From: Herbiconiux sp.
Lineage (GTDB): Bacteria > Actinomycetota > Actinomycetes > Actinomycetales > Microbacteriaceae
Direction: 5' to 3'
Length of the DNA: 45,846 nt
Assembly: GCF_023264855.1 (NCBI RefSeq)
Contig: NZ_JAHFUW010000037.1
Location: 1-45,846, forward strand
Position numbers and translations under genes: made by a program. Under the pieces are notes generated by a model. It was not told where the DNA came from. It worked only from the letters and a program-made list of their open reading frames with translations, and made no database searches. This document shows positions 24,552-35,017 of the stretch, one piece after another; the first letter of the stretch is position 1; each line of letters starts with the position of its first letter.

Positions 24552-24617
24552 CATCGCGACCCGTCAGTTTTGGCCCGAAAAGGTGCTGAGAAGGGCCGAA
24601 AGTGACGGGTCGCGATG
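24552..24617. repeat. Long hairpin element with 25-bp arms
   Basis: CATCGCGACCCGTCA (24552-24566) pairs perfectly with 24603-24617. The stem continues through TTTTGGCCC and GGGCCGAAA with one mismatch and one G-T pair, closing a 16-nt loop at 24577-24592. It lies between the convergent M23 and ppa genes. It has no T-run, so it is either a factor-assisted bidirectional terminator or a dispersed palindromic element. Confidence 0.7.
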
Positions 24618-24658
24618 AGAGTGGGCGGGGCCCGAGTGCGCTGGGCGCGAGAGGGTGA

Positions 24659-25156
24659 CTAGTGTCCTGCGCCCTCTTCGGCGAGCTTCTTGAAGCCGGC
24701 CTCGACGATGGCCTCGGCCTCGGCGGCGTCGCCCCAGCCTTCGATCTTCACGAACTTGCCGGGCTCGAGGTCTTTGTAGCGGGCGAAGAAGTGCTCGATC
24801 TCCTTGCGGGTCTGCTCCGGAACATCCGTGATGTCCTGGATGTGCAGCCAGCGCGGGTCCTTGTGGGGAACCACGACCACCTTGGCGTCGGAGCCGGCCT
24901 CGTCGCTCATGTTGAGCACACCGACGGGGCGCACCTTCACACCGACACCCGGGAAGACGGGGTACTCGAGCAGCACGAGCGCGTCGACGGGGTCGCCGTC
25001 CAAGCCCAGGGTGTTCTCGAAGTACCCGTAGTCGGTGGGGTAGGCGAAGCTCGTGAAGAGCACGCGGTCGAGGTACACGCGACCGGTCTCGTGGTCGACT
25101 TCGTACTTGTTGCGGCTTCCCTTGGGAATCTCGACGACGACGTCGTACGCGGCCAT
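24659..25156 (-). CDS. ppa: Inorganic pyrophosphatase, family I
   Basis: The 165-residue cytoplasmic enzyme hydrolyses PPi to 2 Pi and so drives biosynthetic reactions. Family I blocks are complete: [23 protein letters not shown], and [10 protein letters not shown] with the three metal-binding aspartates, followed by DPRW and [11 protein letters not shown]. Length is normal for bacterial enzymes of this family. It is transcribed divergently from tilS across 50 bp, with GGGAGCACCACC before the ATG. No anomaly is seen. Confidence 0.97.
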   Translation of the reverse strand: MAAYDVVVEIPKGSRNKYEVDHETGRVYLDRVLFTSFAYPTDYGYFENTLGLDGDPVDALVLLEYPVFPGVGVKVRPVGVLNMSDEAGSDAKVVVVPHKDPRWLHIQDITDVPEQTRKEIEHFFARYKDLEPGKFVKIEGWGDAAEAEAIVEAGFKKLAEEGAGH

Positions 25157-25206
25157 AGGTGGTGCTCCCTCGATGTGTGGCGGTCTGAGTGCAATAACGT
25201 TACTGG

Positions 25207-26316
25207 ATGCACATGGACGGCCGCCGACCGCGCCTCACCCCGGCCATCGCCGACGTGCGCCGCGCGGTGCGCGAGGGTCTCGCCGCGGCGGGTCTCGCCG
25301 AGGGAACCGCGGTGCTCGTCGCTCTGAGCGGCGGACCCGATTCGCTGGCGCTCGCCGCCGCGACGGCTTTCGAGGCGCCGCGGGCGGGCATCCGGGCCGG
25401 CGCGGTGATCGTCGACCATGGTCTGCAAGAGGGGTCGGATGCGGTGTCCGAGCGCGTGGCCGGCCAGGCGCGCGCTCTCGGCCTCGACCCCGTGCTCGTG
25501 CGGCGGGTCGAAGTCGCCGCGGGTCCGGCATCCGTCACCGGAGGCGTGGAGGCCGCAGCCCGGGACGCCCGCTACGCGGCGATCGACGAGGCACTGGCCA
25601 CCACCGGCGCCCACGCCGTGCTGCTCGGCCACACCCTCGACGACCAGGCCGAGTCGGTGCTGCTCGGCCTCGCCCGGGGTGCCGGCGCCGGAAGCCTCGC
25701 GGGCATGGCGGCCGTCACGCCGCCACCCGGGCACGACGACCACGACCACGGTCACGGCGGCAGCCGCGCATCCGGATCCGTCGTTCCCCTCGGCTCGCGC
25801 CTGCGTCCGCTGCTGGGCATCCGTCGTGCGCAGACGGAGGCGTTCTGCACCGACTCCGACCTCACGCCGTGGCACGACCCGCACAACGACAGCGAGCGCT
25901 TCACCCGGGTGCGCGTGCGCCGCTCGGTGCTGCCCGTGCTCGAGGCCGAGCTCGGCCCGGGCATCGCGGAGGCGCTCGCCCGCACCGCCGAGCAGCTGCG
26001 CGAAGACGACGAGACCCTGCACGACATGGCGATCGAGACCATCGAAGACCTCGTCGAGCACGCCGAGGCGGGCATCGCGATCTCGGTGGGCGCGCTCGAG
26101 GCGAACCCGCCGGCGCTCCGCAACCGCATCATCCGGTACGTCGTCGAGAGCGAGTTCGGGGTGGCGCTGTCCCGCGTGCAGACCGTGGCGACTGCCGCGC
26201 TGGTGACGGATTGGCACGGCCAGAAGGGCGTCGATCTGACAGGGATTAGAGTGGTGCGGCAGGGCGGCCGGCTGGTGTTCAGCCGGGCGGTCCGCGGCGA
26301 CGAGCGCGAGCACTGA
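25207..26316 (+). CDS. tilS: tRNA(Ile)-lysidine synthase
   Basis: The 369-residue enzyme converts C34 of tRNA-Ile(CAU) to lysidine with ATP and lysine, changing its specificity to AUA. The N-type ATP pyrophosphatase loop [10 protein letters not shown] (residues 38-47) is intact, as are GHTLDDQAE and the [17 protein letters not shown] block. An unusual His/Asp/Gly-rich insert ([11 protein letters not shown]) lies near residues 178-188. No ribosome binding site is seen; TAACGT sits 6 nt before ATG 25207, so a leaderless mRNA is likely, and ATG 25213 is an alternative. It is the first gene of the tilS-hpt-ftsH-fol series. Confidence 0.95.
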   Translation: MHMDGRRPRLTPAIADVRRAVREGLAAAGLAEGTAVLVALSGGPDSLALAAATAFEAPRAGIRAGAVIVDHGLQEGSDAVSERVAGQARALGLDPVLVRRVEVAAGPASVTGGVEAAARDARYAAIDEALATTGAHAVLLGHTLDDQAESVLLGLARGAGAGSLAGMAAVTPPPGHDDHDHGHGGSRASGSVVPLGSRLRPLLGIRRAQTEAFCTDSDLTPWHDPHNDSERFTRVRVRRSVLPVLEAELGPGIAEALARTAEQLREDDETLHDMAIETIEDLVEHAEAGIAISVGALEANPPALRNRIIRYVVESEFGVALSRVQTVATAALVTDWHGQKGVDLTGIRVVRQGGRLVFSRAVRGDEREH

Positions 26317-26351
26317 CCAGCGCGAGCACTGACGAGAAGAGGGACAGCCGG

Positions 26352-26906
26352 ATGGACATCAGCGACATCGAGTCGGACATCACCGAGGTGCTGCTCACCG
26401 AGGAGCAGATCGCCGAGACGATCGCGGGCCTGGCCCGGCGCATCGAGGCCGACTACACGGATGCCGACGACCTGCTGCTGGTGGGCGTGCTGCGCGGCGC
26501 CGTGATGGTGATGGCCGACCTCGCCCGCGAGCTGCGCCTGCAGCTCAACATGGACTGGATGGCGGTGAGCTCGTACGGATCCGGCACGCAGTCCAGCGGC
26601 GTCGTCCGCATCCTGAAAGACCTCGACACCGACATCTCGGGCCGCAAGGTGCTGATCGTCGAAGACATCATCGACTCCGGCCTCACCCTCTCCTGGCTGC
26701 TGGCGAACCTGCGGTCGCGCGGTGCCGCATCCGTCGAGATCTGCGCCCTGCTGCGGAAGCCGGAGGCGGTGAAGGTCGAGATCGACGTCGAGTACGTCGG
26801 CGTCGACATCCCGAACGCCTTCGTCGTCGGCTACGGCCTCGACTACGCCGAGCGCTACCGCAACCTCAAGTCGATCGGCGTGCTCGCCCCCCACGTCTAC
26901 TCCTGA
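26352..26906 (+). CDS. hpt: Hypoxanthine(-guanine) phosphoribosyltransferase
   Basis: The 184-residue purine-salvage enzyme makes IMP or GMP from hypoxanthine or guanine and PRPP. The PRPP-binding motif [17 protein letters not shown], the flexible-loop [11 protein letters not shown] and the C-terminal [13 protein letters not shown] block are all present. It starts 35 nt after tilS with GAAGAGGGACAG upstream. Its placement between tilS and ftsH is conserved in many Gram-positive bacteria. Confidence 0.96.
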   Translation: MDISDIESDITEVLLTEEQIAETIAGLARRIEADYTDADDLLLVGVLRGAVMVMADLARELRLQLNMDWMAVSSYGSGTQSSGVVRILKDLDTDISGRKVLIVEDIIDSGLTLSWLLANLRSRGAASVEICALLRKPEAVKVEIDVEYVGVDIPNAFVVGYGLDYAERYRNLKSIGVLAPHVYS

Positions 26907-26950
26907 CGCCCGGCCTGCCGCGCGGGGTCGAGAGAGCGTGGGCGGCGCTT

Positions 26951-26968
26951 GTTACGCCCACGGGGAAC
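26951..26968 (+). promoter_or_regulatory. ClgR-like operator upstream of ftsH
   Basis: CGC-CCACG-GGG flanked by A and AAC matches the CGC-N5-GCG core of actinobacterial ClgR sites with one mismatch. It lies 46 bp upstream of a TACCCT -10 (26997-27002), exactly as at clpC. The left part also pairs with CGTGGGCG at 26937-26944 as an 8-bp hairpin downstream of hpt, an alternative explanation. Confidence 0.45.
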
Positions 26969-27057
26969 ATGGAGGCGCCGCTCAGCGCGCGACGAGTACC
27001 CTTGCACCACGACCTAAGCCAGTGCCGACTCGTGCGGTACCGAAGCGATGAAGAGAC

Positions 27058-29070
<2,013 letters not shown>

Positions 29071-29076
29071 GCGCCC

Positions 29077-29745
29077 GTGTCATCCGTCGACCGGGACAGG
29101 ATCGAGGCCGCGGTCAGCGAGATCCTCGCCGCCATCGGTGAGGATCCCGCCCGCGCGGGCCTGCAGGAGACCCCGCGGCGCGTCGCTGAACTCTTCGCCG
29201 AGCTCTACGGCGGTGTGGGGCAGGATCCGGCCGACGCGCTCGGGCAGGCCTTTCCGGCTCCGGATGCGCCGGCCGCCGAGTCGAATCCGTCCGGGCCGGC
29301 GACCCCAGATGCGGCCGACCCTACCGAATCGCCGGTCGCGCCTGCCGGGCAGCCCGTGCTGATGCGCGGCATCGCCTTCCGCTCGGTCTGCGAGCACCAC
29401 CTGCTCCCCTTCGAGGGGGTGGCGCACGTCGCATACGTGCCCGACCGCGTCGTCGCCGGTCTCGGCGGCGTCATCCGCGTGGTGGAGTCCGCGTCATCGC
29501 GCCCGCAGCTGCAGGAGCGCCTCACCGACGACATCGCCGAAGCGCTCGAACGCGGCCTCGGCGCGCGCGGCGTGCTGGTGGTGCTCGACGCCAAGCACGG
29601 TTGCGTGACGGCTCGGGGTGCCCGTCAGACCGGCAGCAGCACCGTCACCCTCGCCGCGCGCGGCGAGCTGGCCGACCCGGCCGCCCGGGCCGAGATCACC
29701 GCACTGATCGGCGCGGGCGCAGCCCCCGGAGGCGATCCGCGATGA
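29077..29745 (+). CDS. folE: GTP cyclohydrolase I, atypical
   Basis: First folate-pathway enzyme: GTP to dihydroneopterin triphosphate. The 222-residue product starts at GTG. The zinc/catalytic blocks SVCEHHLLPFEG and KHGCVTARG are present, as is RPQLQERLTDDIA. Two oddities are visible. The usual GLSK triphosphate-binding motif reads GLGG, losing Ser and Lys. A Pro/Ala-rich insert of about 20-30 residues (about 60-90) precedes the core. Neighbours folP, folB and folK, with ATGA overlaps, support the folate role. Altered substrate handling or reduced activity is possible; a second folE elsewhere cannot be excluded. Confidence 0.88.
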   Translation: MSSVDRDRIEAAVSEILAAIGEDPARAGLQETPRRVAELFAELYGGVGQDPADALGQAFPAPDAPAAESNPSGPATPDAADPTESPVAPAGQPVLMRGIAFRSVCEHHLLPFEGVAHVAYVPDRVVAGLGGVIRVVESASSRPQLQERLTDDIAEALERGLGARGVLVVLDAKHGCVTARGARQTGSSTVTLAARGELADPAARAEITALIGAGAAPGGDPR

Positions 29746-30548
29746 CCGTCATCATGGGCATCCTCAACGTCACACCCGACTCCTTCAGCGATGGCGGGCT
29801 CTGGTTCGACGGCGACGCCGCCATCCGCCACGCCGAGGGGATGGTGGCCCGTGGCGCCGACATCGTCGACGTCGGCGGCGAGTCCACCCGGCCGGGCGCG
29901 CCGCGCGTGGCCATCTCCGAGGAGCATCGGCGGGTGCTGCCGGTGGTGCGCGAGCTCGTGGCGCGCGGCATCACCGTGAGCGTCGACACCATGAACGCCT
30001 CCACGGCCGCGGCCGCCATCGACGCGGGCGCCGCCATCGTGAACGACGTCTCGGGCGGTCTGGCCGATCCGGAGATGGACGACGTGATCATCGGCAGCGA
30101 CGCCCGCTTCGTGGTGATGCACTGGCGCGGGCACAGCGACGTGATGAACGACAACGCGCGCTACACCGACGTCGTGGCCGAGGTGGCCCGCGAGATCGAG
30201 TTGCGCGCCGCCCAGCTGATCGTGAAGGGCGTCGCGCCCGAACGCCTGATCCTGGATCCGGGTCTCGGCTTCGCGAAGAACGGCCCGCAGAACTGGACGG
30301 TGCTGGCGCATCTGGATCGCCTCACCGCGCTCGGCGTGCCGGTGCTGGTCGGCGCCTCGCGCAAGCGGTTCATCGGCGAACTGCGACCGGGCAGCACGCG
30401 CGTCGAAGAGCGTGACTTCGCATCGGCGGTCGTCGCCGCCCTCGCGGCCGCGAACGGCGTCTGGGGAGTGCGCGTGCACGACGTATCCGGAACCCGCCAG
30501 GCCCTCGACGTGGCCAAGGCGTGGACGAAGGGCAGGATCGAAGCATGA
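29742..30548 (+). CDS. folP: Dihydropteroate synthase
   Basis: The 268-residue enzyme joins 6-hydroxymethyl-dihydropterin pyrophosphate and p-aminobenzoate to dihydropteroate; it is the sulfonamide target. DHPS signatures are present: MGILNVTPDSFSDGG, DVGGESTRPGA, INDVSGG-like IVNDVSGG, and GASRKRFIG near the C-terminus. ATG 29742 overlaps the folE stop (ATGA), with GGAGG upstream within folE. It overlaps folB in the same way. Normal length and no anomaly. Confidence 0.97.
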   Translation: MTVIMGILNVTPDSFSDGGLWFDGDAAIRHAEGMVARGADIVDVGGESTRPGAPRVAISEEHRRVLPVVRELVARGITVSVDTMNASTAAAAIDAGAAIVNDVSGGLADPEMDDVIIGSDARFVVMHWRGHSDVMNDNARYTDVVAEVAREIELRAAQLIVKGVAPERLILDPGLGFAKNGPQNWTVLAHLDRLTALGVPVLVGASRKRFIGELRPGSTRVEERDFASAVVAALAAANGVWGVRVHDVSGTRQALDVAKAWTKGRIEA

Positions 30549-30985
30549 CGGACATCGACGAGCTCGACATCCTCACCCTCACCGGTCTGGAGGTGTTCGC
30601 GCACCACGGCGTCTTCGACTTCGAACGCGAGAACGGCCAGCGCTTCGTGATCGACGTCGCACTCTGGCTCGACACCGCCCCCGCCGCGGCCGGCGACGAG
30701 CTCGCCGCCACGGTGCACTACGGCGAGCTCGCGGTCGAGATCTCGGGTGCGGTCGCGGCCGATCCGGTCGACCTGATCGAGACGCTGGCCGAGCGGGTCG
30801 CCGGCGTCGTGCTGGCCCACGAACCCGTGCAGCGCGTGCGGGTGGTGGTGCACAAGCCGGATGCGCCGATCACGGTTCCGTTCGGCGATGTGAGCATCAC
30901 GATCACGCGCCGCCGCGCCCACGCCGCAGCCCTCGCCGACGCCCCCGGCGCCCGCCCGCTCCGAGCAGAGACGCCCCCAGCATGA
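30545..30985 (+). CDS. folB: Dihydroneopterin aldolase
   Basis: The 146-residue product cleaves dihydroneopterin to 6-hydroxymethyl-dihydropterin and glycolaldehyde. The family motifs LTGLEVFAHHGVFDFERENGQ and TVHYGELAVEI are seen, with the VHKPDAPI strand near the end. I chose ATG 30545, which overlaps the folP stop (ATGA) and has AGGATCG upstream. The C-terminal extension of about 25 residues (Ala/Arg-rich) is dispensable-looking. Translationally coupled to folK. Confidence 0.95.
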   Translation: MTDIDELDILTLTGLEVFAHHGVFDFERENGQRFVIDVALWLDTAPAAAGDELAATVHYGELAVEISGAVAADPVDLIETLAERVAGVVLAHEPVQRVRVVVHKPDAPITVPFGDVSITITRRRAHAAALADAPGARPLRAETPPA

Positions 30986-31536
30986 ACGCCCTGAACCCCC
31001 GCCCGATCCCGGTCGTCACCAAGCGCCTCGTCGGTCTGCCGGCCGTGCTGGCCTTCGGCAGCAACCTCGGCGACCGCGAGGCCACCATCCTGGCGGCCGT
31101 CGACGAGTTGCGCGCCGAGGAGGGCATCGAGGTCGTGGCCGTCTCCCGGCTCTACCAGACCACCGCGGTCAAGCTCACCGGCATCGACCACTCGGCGCCG
31201 CCTTACCTCAACGCCGTGGCGAGCATCCGCACCACCCTGCATCCCGAAGAGCTGCTCGGCGTCGTGAACCGCATCGAGCACGAGCACGGGCGGGTGCGTG
31301 CCGAACGCTGGGGCGACCGCACGCTCGACGTCGACATCGTGACCTTCGCCTCGGTGGTGCGCGACACCGAGCGCCTCACGCTGCCGCACCCGCGCGCGGC
31401 CGAGCGCGACTTCGTGCTCGTGCCCTGGCTCGAGATCGCTCCGGATGCGACACTGCCGGGCCGTGGCCGGATCGACCGGCTGCTCGCCACCATCCCCGAC
31501 ACCACCCTGCAGCCGTACGTGGGGGAGCCCCGGTGA
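30982..31536 (+). CDS. folK: HPPK: 6-hydroxymethyl-dihydropterin pyrophosphokinase
   Basis: The 184-residue enzyme transfers pyrophosphate from ATP to 6-hydroxymethyl-dihydropterin. HPPK signatures: FGSNLGDREATI, SRLYQTTAV, PPYLNAVASI, WGDRTLDVDIV with the two magnesium aspartates, and LPHPRAAERDFVLVP. An N-terminal extension of about 19 residues precedes the fold. ATG 30982 overlaps the folB stop (ATGA), and its own stop overlaps the next gene (GTGA). It completes the folE-P-B-K set. Confidence 0.97.
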   Translation: MNALNPRPIPVVTKRLVGLPAVLAFGSNLGDREATILAAVDELRAEEGIEVVAVSRLYQTTAVKLTGIDHSAPPYLNAVASIRTTLHPEELLGVVNRIEHEHGRVRAERWGDRTLDVDIVTFASVVRDTERLTLPHPRAAERDFVLVPWLEIAPDATLPGRGRIDRLLATIPDTTLQPYVGEPR

Positions 31537-31985
31537 GACACACCCGCCCCGCCACGGTGGTGCTGTTCGGCCTCGTCGGCGCCATCGCGGGATTCGTGCT
31601 GGAGGTCGCGCTGGCTGCCGCCGGACAGCCCGTGATGATCCCGCCGTACACGCTCGCCGTCACGCTGGTGGCCGCCGCGGTGATCGTGGTCGTGCTCGCC
31701 GTGCCGATCCGCCGTGCCATCCGCGGCACGTCCGCCACCCGGATCAATCCGTTCCGCGCGATGCGGGTGGTGGTTCTCGCGAAGGCCTCGAGTCTCGTCG
31801 GCGCGTTGATCGCCGGCTTCAGTGCGGGCGTGCTGGTGTTCCTCCTCACCCGTCCCGTGGTGGCCGACGTCGGCTCGCTCTGGCCCGGCATCGTGGCCGC
31901 GCTCGCCGGCGCGGTGCTGCTCGTGGCGGGTCTCGTGGCCGAGCGGCTGTGCACGCTGCCGCCCGACGAGCCCGAGACGAAGTGA
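31533..31985 (+). CDS. DUF3180 membrane protein
   Basis: The 150-residue protein has four predicted membrane segments, two near the N-terminus (VVLFGLVGAIAGFVLEVAL; LAVTLVAAAVIVVVLAVPI) and two after residue 85. It belongs to the actinobacterial DUF3180 family, which usually follows folK. INPFRAMRVVVLAKASSLVGA is the conserved central block. It starts at GTG 31533 overlapping the folK stop. No biochemical function is known to me. Confidence 0.88.
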   Translation: MRHTRPATVVLFGLVGAIAGFVLEVALAAAGQPVMIPPYTLAVTLVAAAVIVVVLAVPIRRAIRGTSATRINPFRAMRVVVLAKASSLVGALIAGFSAGVLVFLLTRPVVADVGSLWPGIVAALAGAVLLVAGLVAERLCTLPPDEPETK

Positions 31986-32563
31986 GTGCCGTGCCTCCTG
32001 AGCCCGGGCCGGCGGATGCGGTGCAGAATCCGGATGCCGTGGCGCCGTCCGGGCCGGCCGACGCGCCCGGGCCGGCCCCGGCATCCTCGAACCGGCTGAC
32101 CGTCGACGGCGAGTGGCGCGGGGTGAGCCCCAAATACCTCGGCGTGGAGATCGTGTCGAGCATCATCGGACTCGTGGTGCTGTGCGGCATCACCGTGCCG
32201 TTCATCCTGCTCGGTACCTGGTTCGGCTGGCCGGCGCTCGTGCTGGCCTTCGTGATCGGCGTGGTGACGATCGCGCTCGCGCCGCGCCGGGTGCGCTCGA
32301 TCGGCTACCGGCTGCGCTCGGACGACCTCGTCTTCAAGCGCGGCATCATGTTCCACCGGGTGGTCTCCGTGCCGTACGGCCGGATGCAGCTGATCGACAT
32401 CACGCGTGGGCCGGTCTCGCGCGCTCTCGGGCTCGCCGACCTCAAGTTCGTCACCGCCGCCGCCTCGACCGGGGTCAGCATCCCGGGTCTGGTCGACGCC
32501 GAGGCGACGCGCCTGCGCGACGAGCTGGTGTCGCTCGCGGAGTCGCGCCGGGTCGGGCTCTGA
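31982..32563 (+). CDS. PH-domain (bPH2, YdbS-like) membrane protein
   Basis: The 193-residue protein starts at GTG 31982 overlapping the previous stop (GTGA). A Pro/Ala-rich cytoplasmic N-terminus (about 1-40) is followed by two membrane segments (IVSSIIGLVVLCGITVPFIL and GWPALVLAFVIGVVTIAL). A bacterial PH domain follows (about 105-193: YRLRSDDLVFKRGIMFHRVVSVPYGRMQLID, then LADLKFVTAAAS). It is paired with the larger PH protein downstream, like the YdbS/YdbT pair of Bacillus. Role unknown. Confidence 0.85.
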   Translation: MSAVPPEPGPADAVQNPDAVAPSGPADAPGPAPASSNRLTVDGEWRGVSPKYLGVEIVSSIIGLVVLCGITVPFILLGTWFGWPALVLAFVIGVVTIALAPRRVRSIGYRLRSDDLVFKRGIMFHRVVSVPYGRMQLIDITRGPVSRALGLADLKFVTAAASTGVSIPGLVDAEATRLRDELVSLAESRRVGL

Positions 32564-32573
32564 CGGTGTGGCG

Positions 32574-34262
32574 ATGACCGGCGGATCCGGCGGCGAGACC
32601 GACGGCAGCGGGCCCGGCGGGCTCCGCCGCGAGCCGGGCGACCTCGTCGACGGCGAGTGGCACCGGCTGCACCCGGCCACGCCGCTGCTGCGCGGCGGCA
32701 TCGTCCTGATCGCCATCCTGGGATTCGTCATCGCGAACTTCCGGGAGCGCTTCCTCGACTGGGTCTTCGCGGCCCCCGAACTGCCGGGCGATCCGTTCCA
32801 GGTGGCGTACGAGCGCGGGCAGCTCGGCTGGGCCGTCGTCATCCTCGCCGTGGGGCTGGTCGTCGGCGTCATCGTCTTCTATGCCTCGTGGCGCATGCAC
32901 TCGTTCCGGGTCGGCGACGACGTGGTGGAGGTGCGAAGCGGCATCCTGTTCCGCACTCATCGGCGTGCCCGGCTCGACCGCATCCAAGGGGTGGCGATCG
33001 GCCGTCCGCTCTTCGCGCGCCTGTTCGGTGCGGCGCGCCTGGAGATCAGTGTCGCCGGCCAAGACGCCATGGTGCAGCTCGCCTACCTCGGCAGTGCCGA
33101 CGCCGACCGCCTCCGCCGCGAGGTGCTCACCCTCGCCTCCGGCCTGCGCGCAACCGCATCCGTGTCCGTATCTGCTCCCGCTCCCGCCCCAGCGCCTGGC
33201 GCCTCGGTGAGCTCCGAGCCTCTCCGCACCGGGGTCGTCGACCGGCGGATGCGCGAGCTGCTCGCCCCCGAGCTCGACCCCTCGGCGGCGCCTCCCGAGT
33301 CCGTGGTGCGCATCCCGGCCGGCCGGCTCATCGCGTCGCTGGTGCTGAGCGGGTTCACCGTGGCGCTGCTGATCGTGGGCGCGTTCGTCGTGACCACGAG
33401 TCTGCTCGGGCGGCGCGAGTTCTTCGCCATCCTCGTGCTGCCGGGTGCCGCGGCCGCCATCGGCTACTACTTCAACCGCACCACGAAGTCGCTGCGCTAC
33501 AGCATCGCCGGCACTTCCGACGGTGTGCGGGTGGGCTTCGGCCTGCTCTCCACGAGCAACGACACCCTGCCGCCCGGGCGCATCCACGCCGTCGAGGTGA
33601 GCCAGCCGCTGCTCTGGCGGCCGGCGGGGTGGTGGATGATCCGCATCAACCGGGCGGGGGCGGCCGGTGAGGGGAGCGCGCAGACGAGCACGCTCATGCT
33701 GCCCGTGGGCACGGTCGACGACGTGCGGAAGGTGCTCGGACTGCTGCTTCCGGGACTCGCCGGCGCCGAGACCCGCGAGCTCGTGCTCGCGGGTCTCCAG
33801 GCGCGCGCCGGCGAGGGCTTCGTCGACGCGCCTCGGCGGGCGTGGCCGCTGCGCCCGTTCTCGTGGCGGCGCACCGGCTGGGCCGAGACTCCGGACGCCG
33901 TGCTCATCCGCTCGGGATTCGCCTGGCGCCACCTCACGGTCGTGCCGCTCGCGCGGGTGCAGAGCCTGCGCGTCTCGCAGGGCCCCCTGCTCCGGATGCT
34001 CGACCTCGTCGAGCTGAGCGTGCAGACCGTCGCCGGTCCGGTGCGCGCCACGGTGCCCGTGCTCGACCGCTCGGTGGGGGAACAGGCCTTCGCCCGCTGG
34101 TCGGCCGAGGTGGTGGCGGCCGACAGGGCCGACCGCTCGCACCGCTGGGCCGCATCCGGAGCCGTGCCCGACCAGACGCCGGGCCCCGCCGACCGCGGCG
34201 CATCCGAAGCCGGCACCGCCCCCACCCCGAATTCCGCCCCCGACCCCGGAGGAGAACGATGA
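32574..34262 (+). CDS. PH-domain (bPH2, YdbT-like) membrane protein
   Basis: The 562-residue partner of the preceding protein has three PH-like units, each with the F/L-R-x-G signature (VEVRSGILFRTHRRARLDRIQ; VRVGFGLLSTSNDTLPPGRIH; VLIRSGFAWRHLTVVPLARVQ), separated by pairs of membrane segments. A Ser/Ala/Pro-rich linker lies near residues 200-220, and the C-terminus is a disordered Pro/Ala tail. I chose ATG 32574; GTG 32568 is also in frame. In Bacillus the related pair is linked to resistance against class IId bacteriocins. Its stop overlaps the next ATG. Confidence 0.85.
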   Translation: MTGGSGGETDGSGPGGLRREPGDLVDGEWHRLHPATPLLRGGIVLIAILGFVIANFRERFLDWVFAAPELPGDPFQVAYERGQLGWAVVILAVGLVVGVIVFYASWRMHSFRVGDDVVEVRSGILFRTHRRARLDRIQGVAIGRPLFARLFGAARLEISVAGQDAMVQLAYLGSADADRLRREVLTLASGLRATASVSVSAPAPAPAPGASVSSEPLRTGVVDRRMRELLAPELDPSAAPPESVVRIPAGRLIASLVLSGFTVALLIVGAFVVTTSLLGRREFFAILVLPGAAAAIGYYFNRTTKSLRYSIAGTSDGVRVGFGLLSTSNDTLPPGRIHAVEVSQPLLWRPAGWWMIRINRAGAAGEGSAQTSTLMLPVGTVDDVRKVLGLLLPGLAGAETRELVLAGLQARAGEGFVDAPRRAWPLRPFSWRRTGWAETPDAVLIRSGFAWRHLTVVPLARVQSLRVSQGPLLRMLDLVELSVQTVAGPVRATVPVLDRSVGEQAFARWSAEVVAADRADRSHRWAASGAVPDQTPGPADRGASEAGTAPTPNSAPDPGGER

Positions 34263-34963
34263 GACCGTCCGAACGCACCGGCCGCCTGGGTGTCGGCATC
34301 ATCGGCGCGGGCCGCGTGGGCCCCGTCATCGGCGCGGCGCTCGCCGGAGCGGGCCATGCGCTCGTGGGCGTCTCCGCCATCTCCGAGGCGAGTCGCGAGC
34401 GAGCGGATGCGATGCTGCCGGGAGTGCCCGTGCTCCCCATTCCCGAGCTCGTCGAGCGCAGCGAGCTCGTGATCATCGCCATCCCCTCCGACCAGCTCGC
34501 CGCGCTGGTGAAGGGCCTGGCCGAGACCGGCGCCTGGCAGCCCGGCCAGCTCGTGCTGCACACCGCGGCGCCCTTCGGCGTCGAGGTCTTCGCGCCCGCC
34601 CGTGCAGCCGGTGTCATCCCGCTCGCGGTGCATCCGGCGATGTCGTTCACCGGCACGAGCGTCGACCTGGCGCGGCTGGCCGGCACCCACTTCGCGGTGA
34701 CCGCCCCCACGCCCGTGCTGCCGATCGCCCAGGCGCTGGTCGTCGAGATGGGCGGCGAACCGGTGGTGGTCGACGAGGCCGACCGCGCGGCCTACGCCGA
34801 GGCGATCGAGACGGCCACCACCTTCTCGACGGCGATCGTGGAACAGGCCGCCGGCATCCTGAGCGGGATCGGAATCGAGAGGCCCGGCCGCCTACTCGCT
34901 CCGCTCGTGCGCTCGTCGGTGGAGAACGCCCTGACGCGCGCCGGAGGCCCGCTGCCCGGGTAG
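34259..34963 (+). CDS. Rossmann-like DUF2520 protein
   Basis: The 234-residue protein has a dinucleotide-binding Rossmann fold (VGIIGAGRVGPVIGAALAGAGH) and a C-terminal helical DUF2520 domain (HPAMSFTGTSVDL, then AIETATTFSTAIVEQAAGIL). The arrangement resembles proline reductase and ketopantoate reductase relatives. It has a strong ribosome binding site (GGAGGAGAACG) and overlaps the upstream stop. The usual neighbour is panC, 55 nt downstream here, which hints at a link with pantothenate metabolism, but the reaction is unknown. Confidence 0.85.
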   Translation: MRPSERTGRLGVGIIGAGRVGPVIGAALAGAGHALVGVSAISEASRERADAMLPGVPVLPIPELVERSELVIIAIPSDQLAALVKGLAETGAWQPGQLVLHTAAPFGVEVFAPARAAGVIPLAVHPAMSFTGTSVDLARLAGTHFAVTAPTPVLPIAQALVVEMGGEPVVVDEADRAAYAEAIETATTFSTAIVEQAAGILSGIGIERPGRLLAPLVRSSVENALTRAGGPLPG

Positions 34964-35017
34964 CATCGTCGTGGCGCCGGATCCTCGGGCGCCACTGCAC
35001 CCTCGAAGGAGCCCCAG

